A stretch of 64,000 nt of DNA from Streptomyces sp. Alt3 (GTDB taxonomy: Bacteria > Actinomycetota > Actinomycetes > Streptomycetales > Streptomycetaceae), in the NCBI RefSeq assembly GCF_030719215.1, contig NZ_CP120983.1:5518001-5582000 (forward strand), written 5' to 3'. Within the stretch, counting starts at the first letter, position 1. Each line of letters begins with the position of its first letter. This document shows positions 9,264-17,671 of this stretch, in pieces. The position numbers and the translations under genes are program-made. The notes beneath the pieces are model-generated. The model had not been told where the DNA came from and searched no databases. It saw only the letters and a program-made list of their open reading frames with translations.

Positions 9264-9300
9264 AGGGCCGGGCCCTTCCCCAGAGGAAGAGCCCGGCCTT
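9264..9300 (+). terminator. Terminator of the rfbABD operon
   Basis: A stem of 10 bp plus 5 bp, separated by one mismatch (9264-9279 with 9285-9300), closes a 5-nt loop. Confidence 0.75.
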
Positions 9301-9428
9301 CGCCGTATCCGGGCCCCACCCTCCGCCGGGCGCGGAGATGTCCTACGGAAAGACTCCCGTGCGACACATTCATGGGATAGCTTGCTCGCAAAACCAGGCC
9401 AGTTGGTTCCTGTCGAAGGGCTGCTCCA

Positions 9429-10223
9429 GTGAACCGCCATGAGTTTCTCCAGTCCTTGCACCGTGTCTACCGGCCCCGGAACTATCTGGAGATCGGTGTC
9501 AACGACGGTAGGAGCCTGGCCCTTTCCAGGGTTCCCTCCGTAGCCGTCGACCCGGCATTCCGCGTGGTGACGGACATCAGCTGCGACGTCCACCTGGTCA
9601 AGGCGACGAGCGACGACTTCTTCAAGCGCAAGGACCCGCTGCTGCACCTGCGCAACGGCCGGAACCCGTTCAGGGCCCTTGCCCGCCGTGATCCGTTGAA
9701 CCTGCTCGGCGCGGACCCGAAACTGGAACTCTCCTTCATCGACGGCATGCACCTGTTCGAGTACGCGCTGCGGGACTTCATGAACGTCGAGCGGCATTCC
9801 CGCTGGTCGAGCGTGATCGTCCTGGACGACATGCTCCCGCGGGACGTCGACGAGGCGGCCCGGGACCGGCACACCAAATTCTGGACCGGAGACGTCTACA
9901 AGGTGGCCGAGGTGCTGCGCCGCTACCGGCCCGACCTCCTCGTCGTGGAGGTCGACACGGAGCCGACCGGCGTGGTGGTCGTCTTCGGTGCCGACCCCGA
10001 CAGCACCGTCCTGAAGAACGCCTACGACAAGATCGTCGAGGAGTACGTCGTACCCGACCCGCAGAACGTGCCGGACGAGGTACTGGTGCGCAAGAACGCC
10101 GTCGCCCCCGAGGCCCTCCTCGGCGCGGACTTCTGGCCGGCTCTGGCCCGGGCGCGCAATCTGCGCCGTCCCCGGTCGGCCTTCGCTCCGTTGCGCAGAA
10201 GCGTGGAGGCCGTCGCGGTCTGA
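9429..10223 (+). CDS. Class I SAM-dependent methyltransferase-like protein
   Basis: 264 residues, GTG start with GAAGGG 8 nt upstream. NYLEIGVNDGRSLALS looks like methyltransferase motif I (glycine-rich SAM loop), with an acidic strand end at VPSVAVDPAF and a later LSFIDGMHLFEYALRDF and SVIVLDDMLPRD, as in Methyltransf_24-type proteins. It lies between the rhamnose operon and rfbC, so it may methylate a sugar or polymer end, but the substrate is unknown. The C-terminal 60 residues are basic and unlike a standard fold. It is a single-gene unit with its own terminator. Confidence 0.7.
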   Translation: MNRHEFLQSLHRVYRPRNYLEIGVNDGRSLALSRVPSVAVDPAFRVVTDISCDVHLVKATSDDFFKRKDPLLHLRNGRNPFRALARRDPLNLLGADPKLELSFIDGMHLFEYALRDFMNVERHSRWSSVIVLDDMLPRDVDEAARDRHTKFWTGDVYKVAEVLRRYRPDLLVVEVDTEPTGVVVVFGADPDSTVLKNAYDKIVEEYVVPDPQNVPDEVLVRKNAVAPEALLGADFWPALARARNLRRPRSAFAPLRRSVEAVAV

Positions 10224-10231
10224 GCCACGAC

Positions 10232-10277
10232 GAAGCCCCCGGTCCGTGTGCATCCGGACCGGGGGCTTCCCGTTTTT
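10232..10277 (+). terminator. Intrinsic terminator between convergent genes
   Basis: A 15-bp stem (10232-10246 with 10255-10269) with an 8-nt loop is followed by a run of five T at 10273-10277. Confidence 0.88.
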
Positions 10278-10284
10278 CACACCG

Positions 10285-10884
10285 TCAGGCGCGCGAGCGC
10301 AGCTCCTCGTAGTAGGCCTGGCAGGCCTCGTACGTGGGCAGGAGGCCCTGCTGCTCGGCCTCGGCCAGGGTGGGGGCCGCGGCGTCCTTGTCGGAGAGCA
10401 GCGGGGTGATCCCGGCGGGCCACTCGATGCCCAGCTCGGGGTCGAGCGGGTTGATGCCGTGCTCGCGGCCGGGGGAGTAGCCCTCGGAGCACAGGTAGAC
10501 GACCGTCGCGTCGTCGGTCAGCGCCATGAAGGCGTGGCCGAGGCCTTCCGCGAGGTACACGGACCGGTGGTCGACGTCGTCGAGCCGCACGGCCTCCCAC
10601 TGCTTGTAGGTCGGCGAACCGACCCGGATGTCCACGATGACGTCGAGCACGGCGCCGCGGACGCATTTGACGTACTTCGCCTGACTCGGCGGCACGTCGG
10701 CGAAGTGGATTCCACGCAGCGTGCCGAGGCTGGAGACGGAGCAGTTGGCCTGTTCGAGCCTCAGCCGGTGCCCGATGCCCTCGGCGAGGGACGGTGCCTG
10801 GAACCACTCGTGGAAGCTGCCGCGGCTGTCCGGGAAGACCTTCGGTTCATGAACTATGGCGCCCGCGATGGAGAGCTGCCGCAT
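10285..10884 (-). CDS. rfbC: dTDP-4-dehydrorhamnose 3,5-epimerase
   Basis: 199 residues; ATG at 10884 with AAGGA about 10 nt upstream. It epimerises C3 and C5 of dTDP-4-keto-6-deoxyglucose. The cupin fold is clear: HEPKVFPDSRGSFHEWFQ, QANCSVSSLGTLRGIHF (catalytic His), KYVKCVRGAVLDVIVDIR and the Tyr-containing VYLAEGLGHAFMAL. It lies 56 nt downstream of a glycosyltransferase gene on the same strand, so the two are probably co-transcribed and apart from rfbABD. Confidence 0.94.
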   Translation of the reverse strand: MRQLSIAGAIVHEPKVFPDSRGSFHEWFQAPSLAEGIGHRLRLEQANCSVSSLGTLRGIHFADVPPSQAKYVKCVRGAVLDVIVDIRVGSPTYKQWEAVRLDDVDHRSVYLAEGLGHAFMALTDDATVVYLCSEGYSPGREHGINPLDPELGIEWPAGITPLLSDKDAAAPTLAEAEQQGLLPTYEACQAYYEELRSRA

Positions 10885-10940
10885 GTTGATCACGTCCTTG
10901 TGCTTGTTGCTGGTCTCAGTTGCTCGAAAGGCAGGTGCGG

Positions 10941-12965
10941 TCAGCCGATGATCCGGTTGGCGAGACGGCGTGCCTTGGCGCGTGCCCGGCTGGGGAGTCG
11001 GCGGGCGAGCGGTCCGCCCACCGCACTCAGCGCACGGCGGACCGTCACCTTCCGGTGCTTGGAGTTCACCCTGTTCACGAGATCCCGGTCGGCCAGGGGC
11101 AGGCCGACGGGCAGCTTGATCCGTCCACGGGCGTCTACGGACACCTCGAAGAGATGGAGGGGGGCGTTGTTCCCGCCGTCCAGCTGTGCGGCCAGTTGCC
11201 AGGTGCCGGCCGGGGCGCCTGCCAGAGCGGGCAGGAGGAGGTGGGCGCGGCCTTCCGTGGGGACCAGTGTGGAGGGAAACGTGTGGGCGGCGCCGGACGA
11301 GGACAGCACCAGCCGCACCTCGGACCTGGCCGTCTTCGGGGCGGTCAACAGATCCAGCCGGAGTTCGGGCCTGCTGCCCGGGACGAGCAGAACCGGGCGG
11401 TCCGCGAGATACGGGGCCAGCTTCTTGCCGCGGCGGGCGACGTCGAGCGTGAGATTGCCGTGCGGTTCCGTGAAGTACGGAATGACGGCTCGTGCAGGGG
11501 AACCCAGCGATGCGGGCAGACACGCGGCGTCGACCTGCGGCGCACGGTCGGCACCGAGCCGGGCCTTGCGTACCAGCCCGAGGCCCCTCAGCGGGACCCA
11601 CACGTCCCAGAAGCCGCGGGAGACACGGCCACGGCCCTTGACGCGTTCCGAGGAAACGGTGCCGGAACCGTGCAGGACGACTTCGCAGACACCGTCGCCG
11701 AGGTTCTCGATCTCGGTGGTGAAGGTCGAGGGGCACGGCCACTCGACGGCTGTCTCGCGGTTGCGCAGCGAGATCTCCGCCGAGAAGTCGTCGAGGTCGT
11801 CGGTGACGTCGAGGAGTTCGCCCTCCGGCATCAGCCCGCCGGTGAAGTCGGGGTGCAGGAAATAGCGCCCCTCGCGTTCGAGCAGTCGCAGCGGTTCCTT
11901 GTCGTCACCGTGGACGAGACGGCCGCTGACGGTGACGGCGATCTCGCCGTTCGGCTGCCAGGCGAATTCATCCAGCCGCGCACCCGCCTTCACGGACGCG
12001 GCGAACCGGGCGATACGCAGGAGTCCCTGGCGGTCGTCGTTGCGCAGCAGCGTCGAGCGCAGTCGCTGTACGGGGCCGAGACCGTCGTGGACGCCGTCGT
12101 CCATGAAGTCCTTGGCCACGTCCTCGACGGCGTCGCACATCTCGTCGAGGAACTCCGGGGTGTACTTGAGGACGGCCGGCTCGCTGAGACGGCTCAGCAT
12201 CTCCACGCGGTAGAAGCGGCGGAGGAGGAGATCGCGGAATTCACCGGGCTCGGTGTTCTCGACGACCACGTCGAGCACTTCACGAAGGTTCCCGTAGTAG
12301 CCGGACGGGACGATCTTCGCCGACCCGGCGTTCTTTCCGTCGTCGCGCTTCGAGTAGAAGTAGCAGGTGTAGTTGCCGAGAATGGAGACCACCTTCGCCG
12401 GGAAGTAGGCCTGCATCATGTAGAGCTGGTCCTCGAGGCGGCGCTTCCCTTCCGGGTAGGCGATCCCGTTCTCGCGGAGGAATTCCGTGCGGAACATCTT
12501 GTGCGGGGTCAGGCTGTCGTACAGCGGCGCGTCGCGCAGGGTGCACTTCTCGCGCGACACCTTGAAGACACCGTGCGGTACCCCACGGAAGTTGCTGGCC
12601 ACCTTGCCGATGACGATGTCAGAGCCGTTCCGGTGCCCCATCGCGTACAGGCGCTGCAGCGCCTCGGACGCGAGGTAGTCGTCCTGGTCCACGAACTGCA
12701 CGTATTCGCCGGCCGCCTCCGCGACACCGATGTTGCGAGGCTTTCCCGGCCACCCTGAATTCGGAATGGTGATCACCCGGAAATGGGGGTGTCTGGTGGC
12801 CAGTTCCTCGAGCCGTTCGCGAGTGTCGTCCGTCGATCCGTCATTGACGAAGAGGACTTCGAACTCGTCTGCGGGGAGGGTCTGACGCAGCAGGGAATCG
12901 ATGCAGGGATCGATGTATTTGCCGGGATTGTAGACCGGGATAACGACACTGACTTTGACTGACAC
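10941..12965 (-). CDS. Large family 2 glycosyltransferase, TarS-like architecture
   Basis: 674 residues. GTG at 12965 is preceded by GATGGGG. The GT-A domain (about 1-220) has VSVVIPVYNPGKYIDPCIDS, FVNDGSTDDTRE, FVDQDDYL and RRLEDQLYMMQAYF. A helical linker follows, then about 340 residues of beta-rich repeats with no catalytic motif, ending in a basic tail (HRKVTVRRAL, RARAKARRLANRIIG). A GT-A domain followed by immunoglobulin-like modules is the plan of TarS, which glycosylates ribitol teichoic acid as an oligomer. The paralogue at 4906-6153 lacks the C-terminal half. It is the first gene of an operon with rfbC. Confidence 0.85.
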   Translation of the reverse strand: MSVKVSVVIPVYNPGKYIDPCIDSLLRQTLPADEFEVLFVNDGSTDDTRERLEELATRHPHFRVITIPNSGWPGKPRNIGVAEAAGEYVQFVDQDDYLASEALQRLYAMGHRNGSDIVIGKVASNFRGVPHGVFKVSREKCTLRDAPLYDSLTPHKMFRTEFLRENGIAYPEGKRRLEDQLYMMQAYFPAKVVSILGNYTCYFYSKRDDGKNAGSAKIVPSGYYGNLREVLDVVVENTEPGEFRDLLLRRFYRVEMLSRLSEPAVLKYTPEFLDEMCDAVEDVAKDFMDDGVHDGLGPVQRLRSTLLRNDDRQGLLRIARFAASVKAGARLDEFAWQPNGEIAVTVSGRLVHGDDKEPLRLLEREGRYFLHPDFTGGLMPEGELLDVTDDLDDFSAEISLRNRETAVEWPCPSTFTTEIENLGDGVCEVVLHGSGTVSSERVKGRGRVSRGFWDVWVPLRGLGLVRKARLGADRAPQVDAACLPASLGSPARAVIPYFTEPHGNLTLDVARRGKKLAPYLADRPVLLVPGSRPELRLDLLTAPKTARSEVRLVLSSSGAAHTFPSTLVPTEGRAHLLLPALAGAPAGTWQLAAQLDGGNNAPLHLFEVSVDARGRIKLPVGLPLADRDLVNRVNSKHRKVTVRRALSAVGGPLARRLPSRARAKARRLANRIIG

Positions 12966-13254
12966 GACTGTGCCCCATCTCTGAGAACCATGGACAACAA
13001 GGTGGGGGTTGGGGCCGGCGGTCGACTTCGGAGCAGGGGGCGCCGCCCGCATGCACTCTAGCGGTTGCACGGGATCGAACAGTTCGGGTTCGTCCTCCGA
13101 GGGTAGGGTGTCCGGGGTCGCCGGGCCGAGGCCGGTGGCCGATCTTGACCCGCTGGAGCGGTCCGTTCTCCTCTGTGTCTTTTCGATCCACGTGACGAGC
13201 AGATCGAGGACGCGCTCCCCGCTCGTTCCAGGAGGCCCCATCCATTCGCGCAAC
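12966..13254. other. Divergent promoter region
   Basis: The 289-bp gap separates a minus-strand glycosyltransferase from a plus-strand acyltransferase. It must hold both promoters. No confident hexamer pair was found. AGGAGG at 13230-13235 is 19 nt before the GTG chosen for the acyltransferase, so the acyltransferase start may be misplaced. Confidence 0.5.
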
Positions 13255-14541
13255 GTGAGTGTTCCCAGAGGTTTGCGGTGGTCGTTGGGTTCGGTCGCCG
13301 AGCTTTTCTCCGGCCGCGACAACAGTCTGGGTTTCCTCCGGCTCACCCTGGCCTCCGCGGTGGTGGTCTCGCATGCCCGGATTCTCGGCTTCGGGGACGA
13401 GGAATTCGGACACCACTTCAGCCACGGCCAGACCGACCTCGGCAAACTCTCCGTCTACGGCTTCTTCGTGCTGTCGGGCATCCTCGTCACCAGAAGCGGA
13501 AAGAGGCTGCCTCTCGGGCGCTTCCTGTGGCACCGGGCGCTGAGACTGCTGCCGGGGCTGTGGGTCTGCCTCGCGGTGACCGCTTTCCTGGTCGCTCCGC
13601 TTCTGTACTGGCGGCAACAGGGCGGTCTGGAAGGCTTCTGGGGCCATCCGGAGGGGCCGCTGCGCTACATGTCGTCGAACTGGGCGGTCGCGCCGCTGCA
13701 GAACGACGTCTCCGGCGTGGTGGCCACCGCCGGTGAGTCGGGCCTCGCGCACAGCCCCAGCATCGATGCGGCCCTGTGGTCGCTGCGTTACGAGGTGCTC
13801 TGTTATGTCGGGGTGGCCCTGCTCGCACTGACGGGCGCGCTCCTGCGTGCCCGGCGGGTCGTGCTGCTCGTCGTCGGTGTCCTCGGCCTGCTCGTGGTCC
13901 GGGACGCGCTGAAGGTGCCGTTCTGGTCGGGCTTCGACGACTCCGATTACCACACGAGTCTCGAGCTCTTTCATTTCATGGGCCGTTTCGACCCGGACGT
14001 CGTCCTCTATCTCGGCCTCGCCTTCGCCCTCGGCTCTGTGATCGAGCTCTACCGCGAACGTGTTCCGGTCAGCGACGTTCTGGGTGTGGCATCAGCGCTG
14101 GTGTTCCTCGGCAGCCTCCGCTTCGGATACTTCTTCGTCGTCGGACTGCCCGCCTACGCCTACCTGCTGCTGTGGCTCGCCATCCGCCTGCCCGCGCCGT
14201 TCCGGCGCATCGGCGCTCGGCATGACTATTCGTACGGTATGTACATCTACGGCTTCGTCGTCCAGCAGTCCCTGGTCGCGGTCGGGTTCACCCGATGGGG
14301 CTTCTGGCCGTACCTGGGGATGTCACTCGCTGGTGCACTGGCCGCCGCGGTGCTCTCATGGCATGTGGTGGAACGGCCGGCGATGCGGCTCAAGGACCTC
14401 GGCTCGAGCCGGTCGGCCGGGCGGAGTCCGACGGGCGAAGGCGACGCGGCACGGCCGACGGTGCCGGATCCGCCCGGTGGCGTCTCGTCAGCGGTCACCG
14501 CTGACGTGTCGCCGGCCGAGGGTGTGGGCAAGCGGGCGTGA
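13255..14541 (+). CDS. Membrane acyltransferase, family 3
   Basis: About 428 residues with roughly ten hydrophobic segments. Family features are visible: FLRLTLASAVVVSHA (conserved His), YGFFVLSGILVT, FLWHRALRLLPGLWV (conserved Arg), and LWSLRYEVLCY. Such enzymes move acetyl or other acyl groups from the cytoplasm onto surface polysaccharides, OafA-like. The position in the wall polymer cluster suggests O-acylation of that polymer. The C-terminal 60 residues are disordered and Ala/Pro-rich. GTG at 13255 is the best in-frame start before the first membrane segment, although its spacing to the AGGAGG is long. Confidence 0.85.
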   Translation: MSVPRGLRWSLGSVAELFSGRDNSLGFLRLTLASAVVVSHARILGFGDEEFGHHFSHGQTDLGKLSVYGFFVLSGILVTRSGKRLPLGRFLWHRALRLLPGLWVCLAVTAFLVAPLLYWRQQGGLEGFWGHPEGPLRYMSSNWAVAPLQNDVSGVVATAGESGLAHSPSIDAALWSLRYEVLCYVGVALLALTGALLRARRVVLLVVGVLGLLVVRDALKVPFWSGFDDSDYHTSLELFHFMGRFDPDVVLYLGLAFALGSVIELYRERVPVSDVLGVASALVFLGSLRFGYFFVVGLPAYAYLLLWLAIRLPAPFRRIGARHDYSYGMYIYGFVVQQSLVAVGFTRWGFWPYLGMSLAGALAAAVLSWHVVERPAMRLKDLGSSRSAGRSPTGEGDAARPTVPDPPGGVSSAVTADVSPAEGVGKRA

Positions 14542-14648
14542 CACGGCTGTGAGCCCTGCCCCCTGGCTTTCACCGGCGTGCGGCCGGTGCAGGCGGTGTG
14601 GCCGGCAGCTGCTGGAGAAGCGGCGCCGGCCGGTTGCCGTCCGCCCTG

Positions 14649-14681
14649 CGCCCGGCACGTCACGGGGGTGGGTGCCGGGCG
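14649..14681. terminator. Hairpin between convergent genes
   Basis: A 10-bp stem (14649-14658 with 14672-14681) encloses a 13-nt loop. It lies between the acyltransferase and pyruvyl transferase genes. Confidence 0.4.
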
Positions 14682-14700
14682 GCAGTGGACGTACTCCCCG

Positions 14701-16125
14701 CTATTCCGGGCGCAGCAGCCTGCGGACCGGACGCCCCACCACGCGGCGGGCACGCCGGTAGGCGGACGGCCACGCTGCGGCCCCCTGGCCGGCCTGGACC
14801 CTGATGTCGACCGGCCGGCTGCCCTTCTTCTCCAGCTGGCCGAGCAGAAGGGCGTTCTGCTCGGTCAGCTCCTCCAGCCGGCTCTGCATGAAGCTGAAGC
14901 GGCTGCTCAGCGCATCAGGATCCGTGTCGGTCCACGGGCGGACGGCGGGCGGCAGGGCGAGCTTGGAGAGCTGTGCGTCGAAGGCCTTCCCGCTGTCGCC
15001 GTGGTGGAAGGTGTTCTCCAGGCCGTTCTTCTCCATGAAGCCGGTGAAGCGGAGGAAGCGCTCCTTGTGGCCGTTCACCAGCTCGCCGAAGTCGGCGGCC
15101 TCGTACAGCTCGGCCGGGTCGATGTTCCTGGGCGTCTCGGAGATCTTGCGGTGCGGGATGCCGAAGTACCGGCAGAGCTCCAGGGTCCGCGAGTCGCTGC
15201 AGAGCACGGTGCTCGGCACGCCGGCCAGCAGGGCCGCGATGTTGCCGTGGATGCGGGAGCCGAACGAGAAGTCGAACGCGCGCAGCTCCTCGATCCAGGT
15301 GGCCGGGTCGACGTAGAGCCGGACCTTGCCCTCGCGGTACATCGGGTGGGACGGATGGGTCGGCATCGAGGTCTGCGCGCCGATCGGGTTCGACGTCTCC
15401 CGCCAGTGGAGCAGCTGGGCCTCAAGGAGGTTCTGCCCGACGAACCGGAGATGCGGATAGCGCTCGTGGGCCTGCCGGATGATGGCGTCGAGGCCGTGCG
15501 AGCGCACGGCGCTGTGCGAGCCGTTCACCGAGATGCGGGATTCCGCGGTGAGCGACTCGGCCCCCTTCTCGAGCGTGAACGTCTCGCCGTGCATGAACAT
15601 GGAGGGGCAGCCGATGACCTCGACGTCCTTGAAGCCCATGTTGTTCAGGTACTGCTCGGTGAACTCGCCCCGCACGCCGATGGACGCGCTGTGGTTGAGA
15701 ACCTCCGAGACGAACTCCCTGACCGTCGGCTCCATCGGCTTCAGGCGGTCGGCGTTGTACTTGAGGTCCGCCTGTGCGCCGACACCCAGGACGACGACGG
15801 GGATGCGCAGCTTCTTGATCAGCTGCGTCATCCGCTTCAGGGGACGCTCGAACGTCGGACGGAACGCGTTGGCCAGAGGCACGACGAAGGCGTCGAACTC
15901 CTCGTTTATGCGGTCGGCCGCCGACGGGTCCGTACGGATGCCGTTGGAGAAGACCTCGGCCCGTGAAGTTGTCAGAAGCTTGTGCGCCGCGTCACTGAAG
16001 ATCAGATTGCCCGCGTTGGTGGCGAAGACATCTCTGTGGAGGGACTGTTCGAGCGAAGCCACATCGAAGGGGCTCTTGCCTGATCGGAGGAGGATGCGCC
16101 TCTGGCGGGCCGGTTCATCTGTCAC
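14701..16125 (-). CDS. Polysaccharide pyruvyl transferase family protein
   Basis: 474 residues. The fold signatures are TNAGNLIFSDAAHKLL near the N-terminus, VVVLGVGAQADL, SIGVRGEFTEQYL, EVIGCPSMFM, and the C-terminal FGSRIHGNIAALLAGVPSTV, as in CsaB/WcaK-type enzymes that add ketal pyruvate from phosphoenolpyruvate to sugars. A coiled-coil-like stretch (SFMQSRLEELTEQNALLLGQ) and a basic tail follow. In this cluster it probably modifies the wall polymer, where ketal pyruvate can bind SLH-type proteins; that role is inferred. The start GTG at 16125 has no clear ribosome binding site, so the true start could differ. It is divergent from proB. Confidence 0.8.
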   Translation of the reverse strand: MTDEPARQRRILLRSGKSPFDVASLEQSLHRDVFATNAGNLIFSDAAHKLLTTSRAEVFSNGIRTDPSAADRINEEFDAFVVPLANAFRPTFERPLKRMTQLIKKLRIPVVVLGVGAQADLKYNADRLKPMEPTVREFVSEVLNHSASIGVRGEFTEQYLNNMGFKDVEVIGCPSMFMHGETFTLEKGAESLTAESRISVNGSHSAVRSHGLDAIIRQAHERYPHLRFVGQNLLEAQLLHWRETSNPIGAQTSMPTHPSHPMYREGKVRLYVDPATWIEELRAFDFSFGSRIHGNIAALLAGVPSTVLCSDSRTLELCRYFGIPHRKISETPRNIDPAELYEAADFGELVNGHKERFLRFTGFMEKNGLENTFHHGDSGKAFDAQLSKLALPPAVRPWTDTDPDALSSRFSFMQSRLEELTEQNALLLGQLEKKGSRPVDIRVQAGQGAAAWPSAYRRARRVVGRPVRRLLRPE

Positions 16126-16327
16126 ATAAAGAGGGTAGCCCGATGAATGCCTGGTGGAGATTACGTAAATGACTCCATTCGGGCGTATGTCGGTCAGCCG
16201 ACGTCCGCACTGCTTCCGTGTAAGGAGCCCGGCGGTGACAGCAGCTGAGACAGGGCGGTGCCCGTGTGCCCCGCTCGCGTAGATTGAGGACGACGGAGCA
16301 GGACGACGTGATGTGGGGACGGCGTAC

Positions 16328-17539
16328 GTGTCAGGGGCAAGGGAATCTCGAGGCGCGGCAGAGGGATCCGAAGGCGCGGCCCGCACCTCCTCCGGCGGCG
16401 GCGCCGGGAGCAGGCCGGGTGTGACGGACGCCCGCCGGATCGTCGTCAAGGTCGGATCCTCCTCACTCACCACCGCGGCCGGCGGCCTCGACGCCGACCG
16501 GGTGGACGCGCTCGTCGACACGCTCGCCAAGGTGAGGAGCGGCGGGGAGCGTGAGGTGGTCCTCGTCTCCAGCGGTGCCATCGCGGCCGGCCTCGCCCCC
16601 CTCGGCCTCGTCCGCCGGCCCAAGGACCTCGCCCGGCAGCAGGCCGCCGCCAGCGTCGGCCAGGGACTGCTCGTCGCCCGCTACACCGCATCCTTCGCCC
16701 GCTACGGCGTACGGGTCGGACAGGTGCTCCTGACCTCCGACGACACCAGCCGGCGCGCCCACTACCGCAACGCGTACAGCACGCTCGACCAGCTCCTCGA
16801 GATGGGCGCGTTCCCCGTCGTCAACGAGAACGACACCGTCGCGACGGACGAGATCCGGTTCGGGGACAACGACCGGCTCGCCGCGCTCGTCGCGCACCTC
16901 GTCCACGCCGACCTCCTCGTACTCCTGTCGGACGTCGACGGCCTCTACGACGGGGACCCGAGCACACCGGGCACCTCCCGGATCGCGGAGGTGAGCGGAC
17001 CGGCCGACCTGGAAGGCGTCACCATCGGCAGCGCGGGGAAAGCGGGCGTCGGCACCGGGGGCATGGTCACCAAGGTCGAGGCGGCCCGGATCGCCACCGC
17101 CGCCGGTATCCCCGTCGTCCTCACCTCCGCGAGCCACGTCGCGGACGCCCTCGCGGGGCGCGACACCGGCACGTACTTCCACCGCACCGGACGCCGCTCG
17201 GCCGACCGGCTGCTCTGGCTGGCCCACGCCTCGACCCCGCAGGGTGCCCTCACGCTCGACGACGGAGCCGTGCGCGCCGTCGTCGAGCGCCGCACCTCCC
17301 TGCTGCCCGCCGGGATCTCCGCGGTCGAGGGCGAGTTCTCCGCGGGCGACCCGGTGGAGCTGAGGGATCCCGCCGGCCGGGCCGTCGCCCGGGGGCTGGT
17401 CAACTTCGATGCCAAGGAGATCCCCCAGCTGCTCGGCCGGTCCACCCATGACCTCGCGCGTGAACTGGGCCCCGCCTACGAGCGGGAAGTCGTACACAGG
17501 GACGATCTCGTCGTCCTCACGCCTCGTCCGGCCCCCTGA
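16328..17539 (+). CDS. proB: Glutamate 5-kinase
   Basis: About 403 residues. It phosphorylates glutamate, the first step of proline synthesis. The amino-acid kinase domain begins ARRIVVKVGSSSLT, with VVLVSSGAIAAGL, the NENDTVATDEIRFGDND substrate loop, LLVLLSDVDGLYDGDP and GTGGMVTKVEAARIA. A C-terminal PUA domain (about 310-395) follows. GTG at 16328 has GGGGAC at a good distance; GTG at 16421, just before TDARRIVVK, is a plausible shorter start. A TAGATT hexamer at 16280-16285 could be its -10 box. proA is 1.1 kb downstream with one gene between them. Confidence 0.94.
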   Translation: MSGARESRGAAEGSEGAARTSSGGGAGSRPGVTDARRIVVKVGSSSLTTAAGGLDADRVDALVDTLAKVRSGGEREVVLVSSGAIAAGLAPLGLVRRPKDLARQQAAASVGQGLLVARYTASFARYGVRVGQVLLTSDDTSRRAHYRNAYSTLDQLLEMGAFPVVNENDTVATDEIRFGDNDRLAALVAHLVHADLLVLLSDVDGLYDGDPSTPGTSRIAEVSGPADLEGVTIGSAGKAGVGTGGMVTKVEAARIATAAGIPVVLTSASHVADALAGRDTGTYFHRTGRRSADRLLWLAHASTPQGALTLDDGAVRAVVERRTSLLPAGISAVEGEFSAGDPVELRDPAGRAVARGLVNFDAKEIPQLLGRSTHDLARELGPAYEREVVHRDDLVVLTPRPAP

Positions 17540-17671
17540 AACGGCTGAAAGTCCAGCCTTCGGGCTGAGACCTTCACGAAAACCGCCCCACGCCCGGCCC
17601 CGGGCTGGTCAACTTTGTCAGAGGGACACAAAAAGGGGTCGGGACAGCCACACATTCACAGGAGGCCGCCG

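Noticed and set aside
10246..12758. Long plus-strand open frames opposite rfbC and the large glycosyltransferase
   Set aside because: The minus strand encodes recognisable enzymes; the plus-strand frames are low-complexity shadows.
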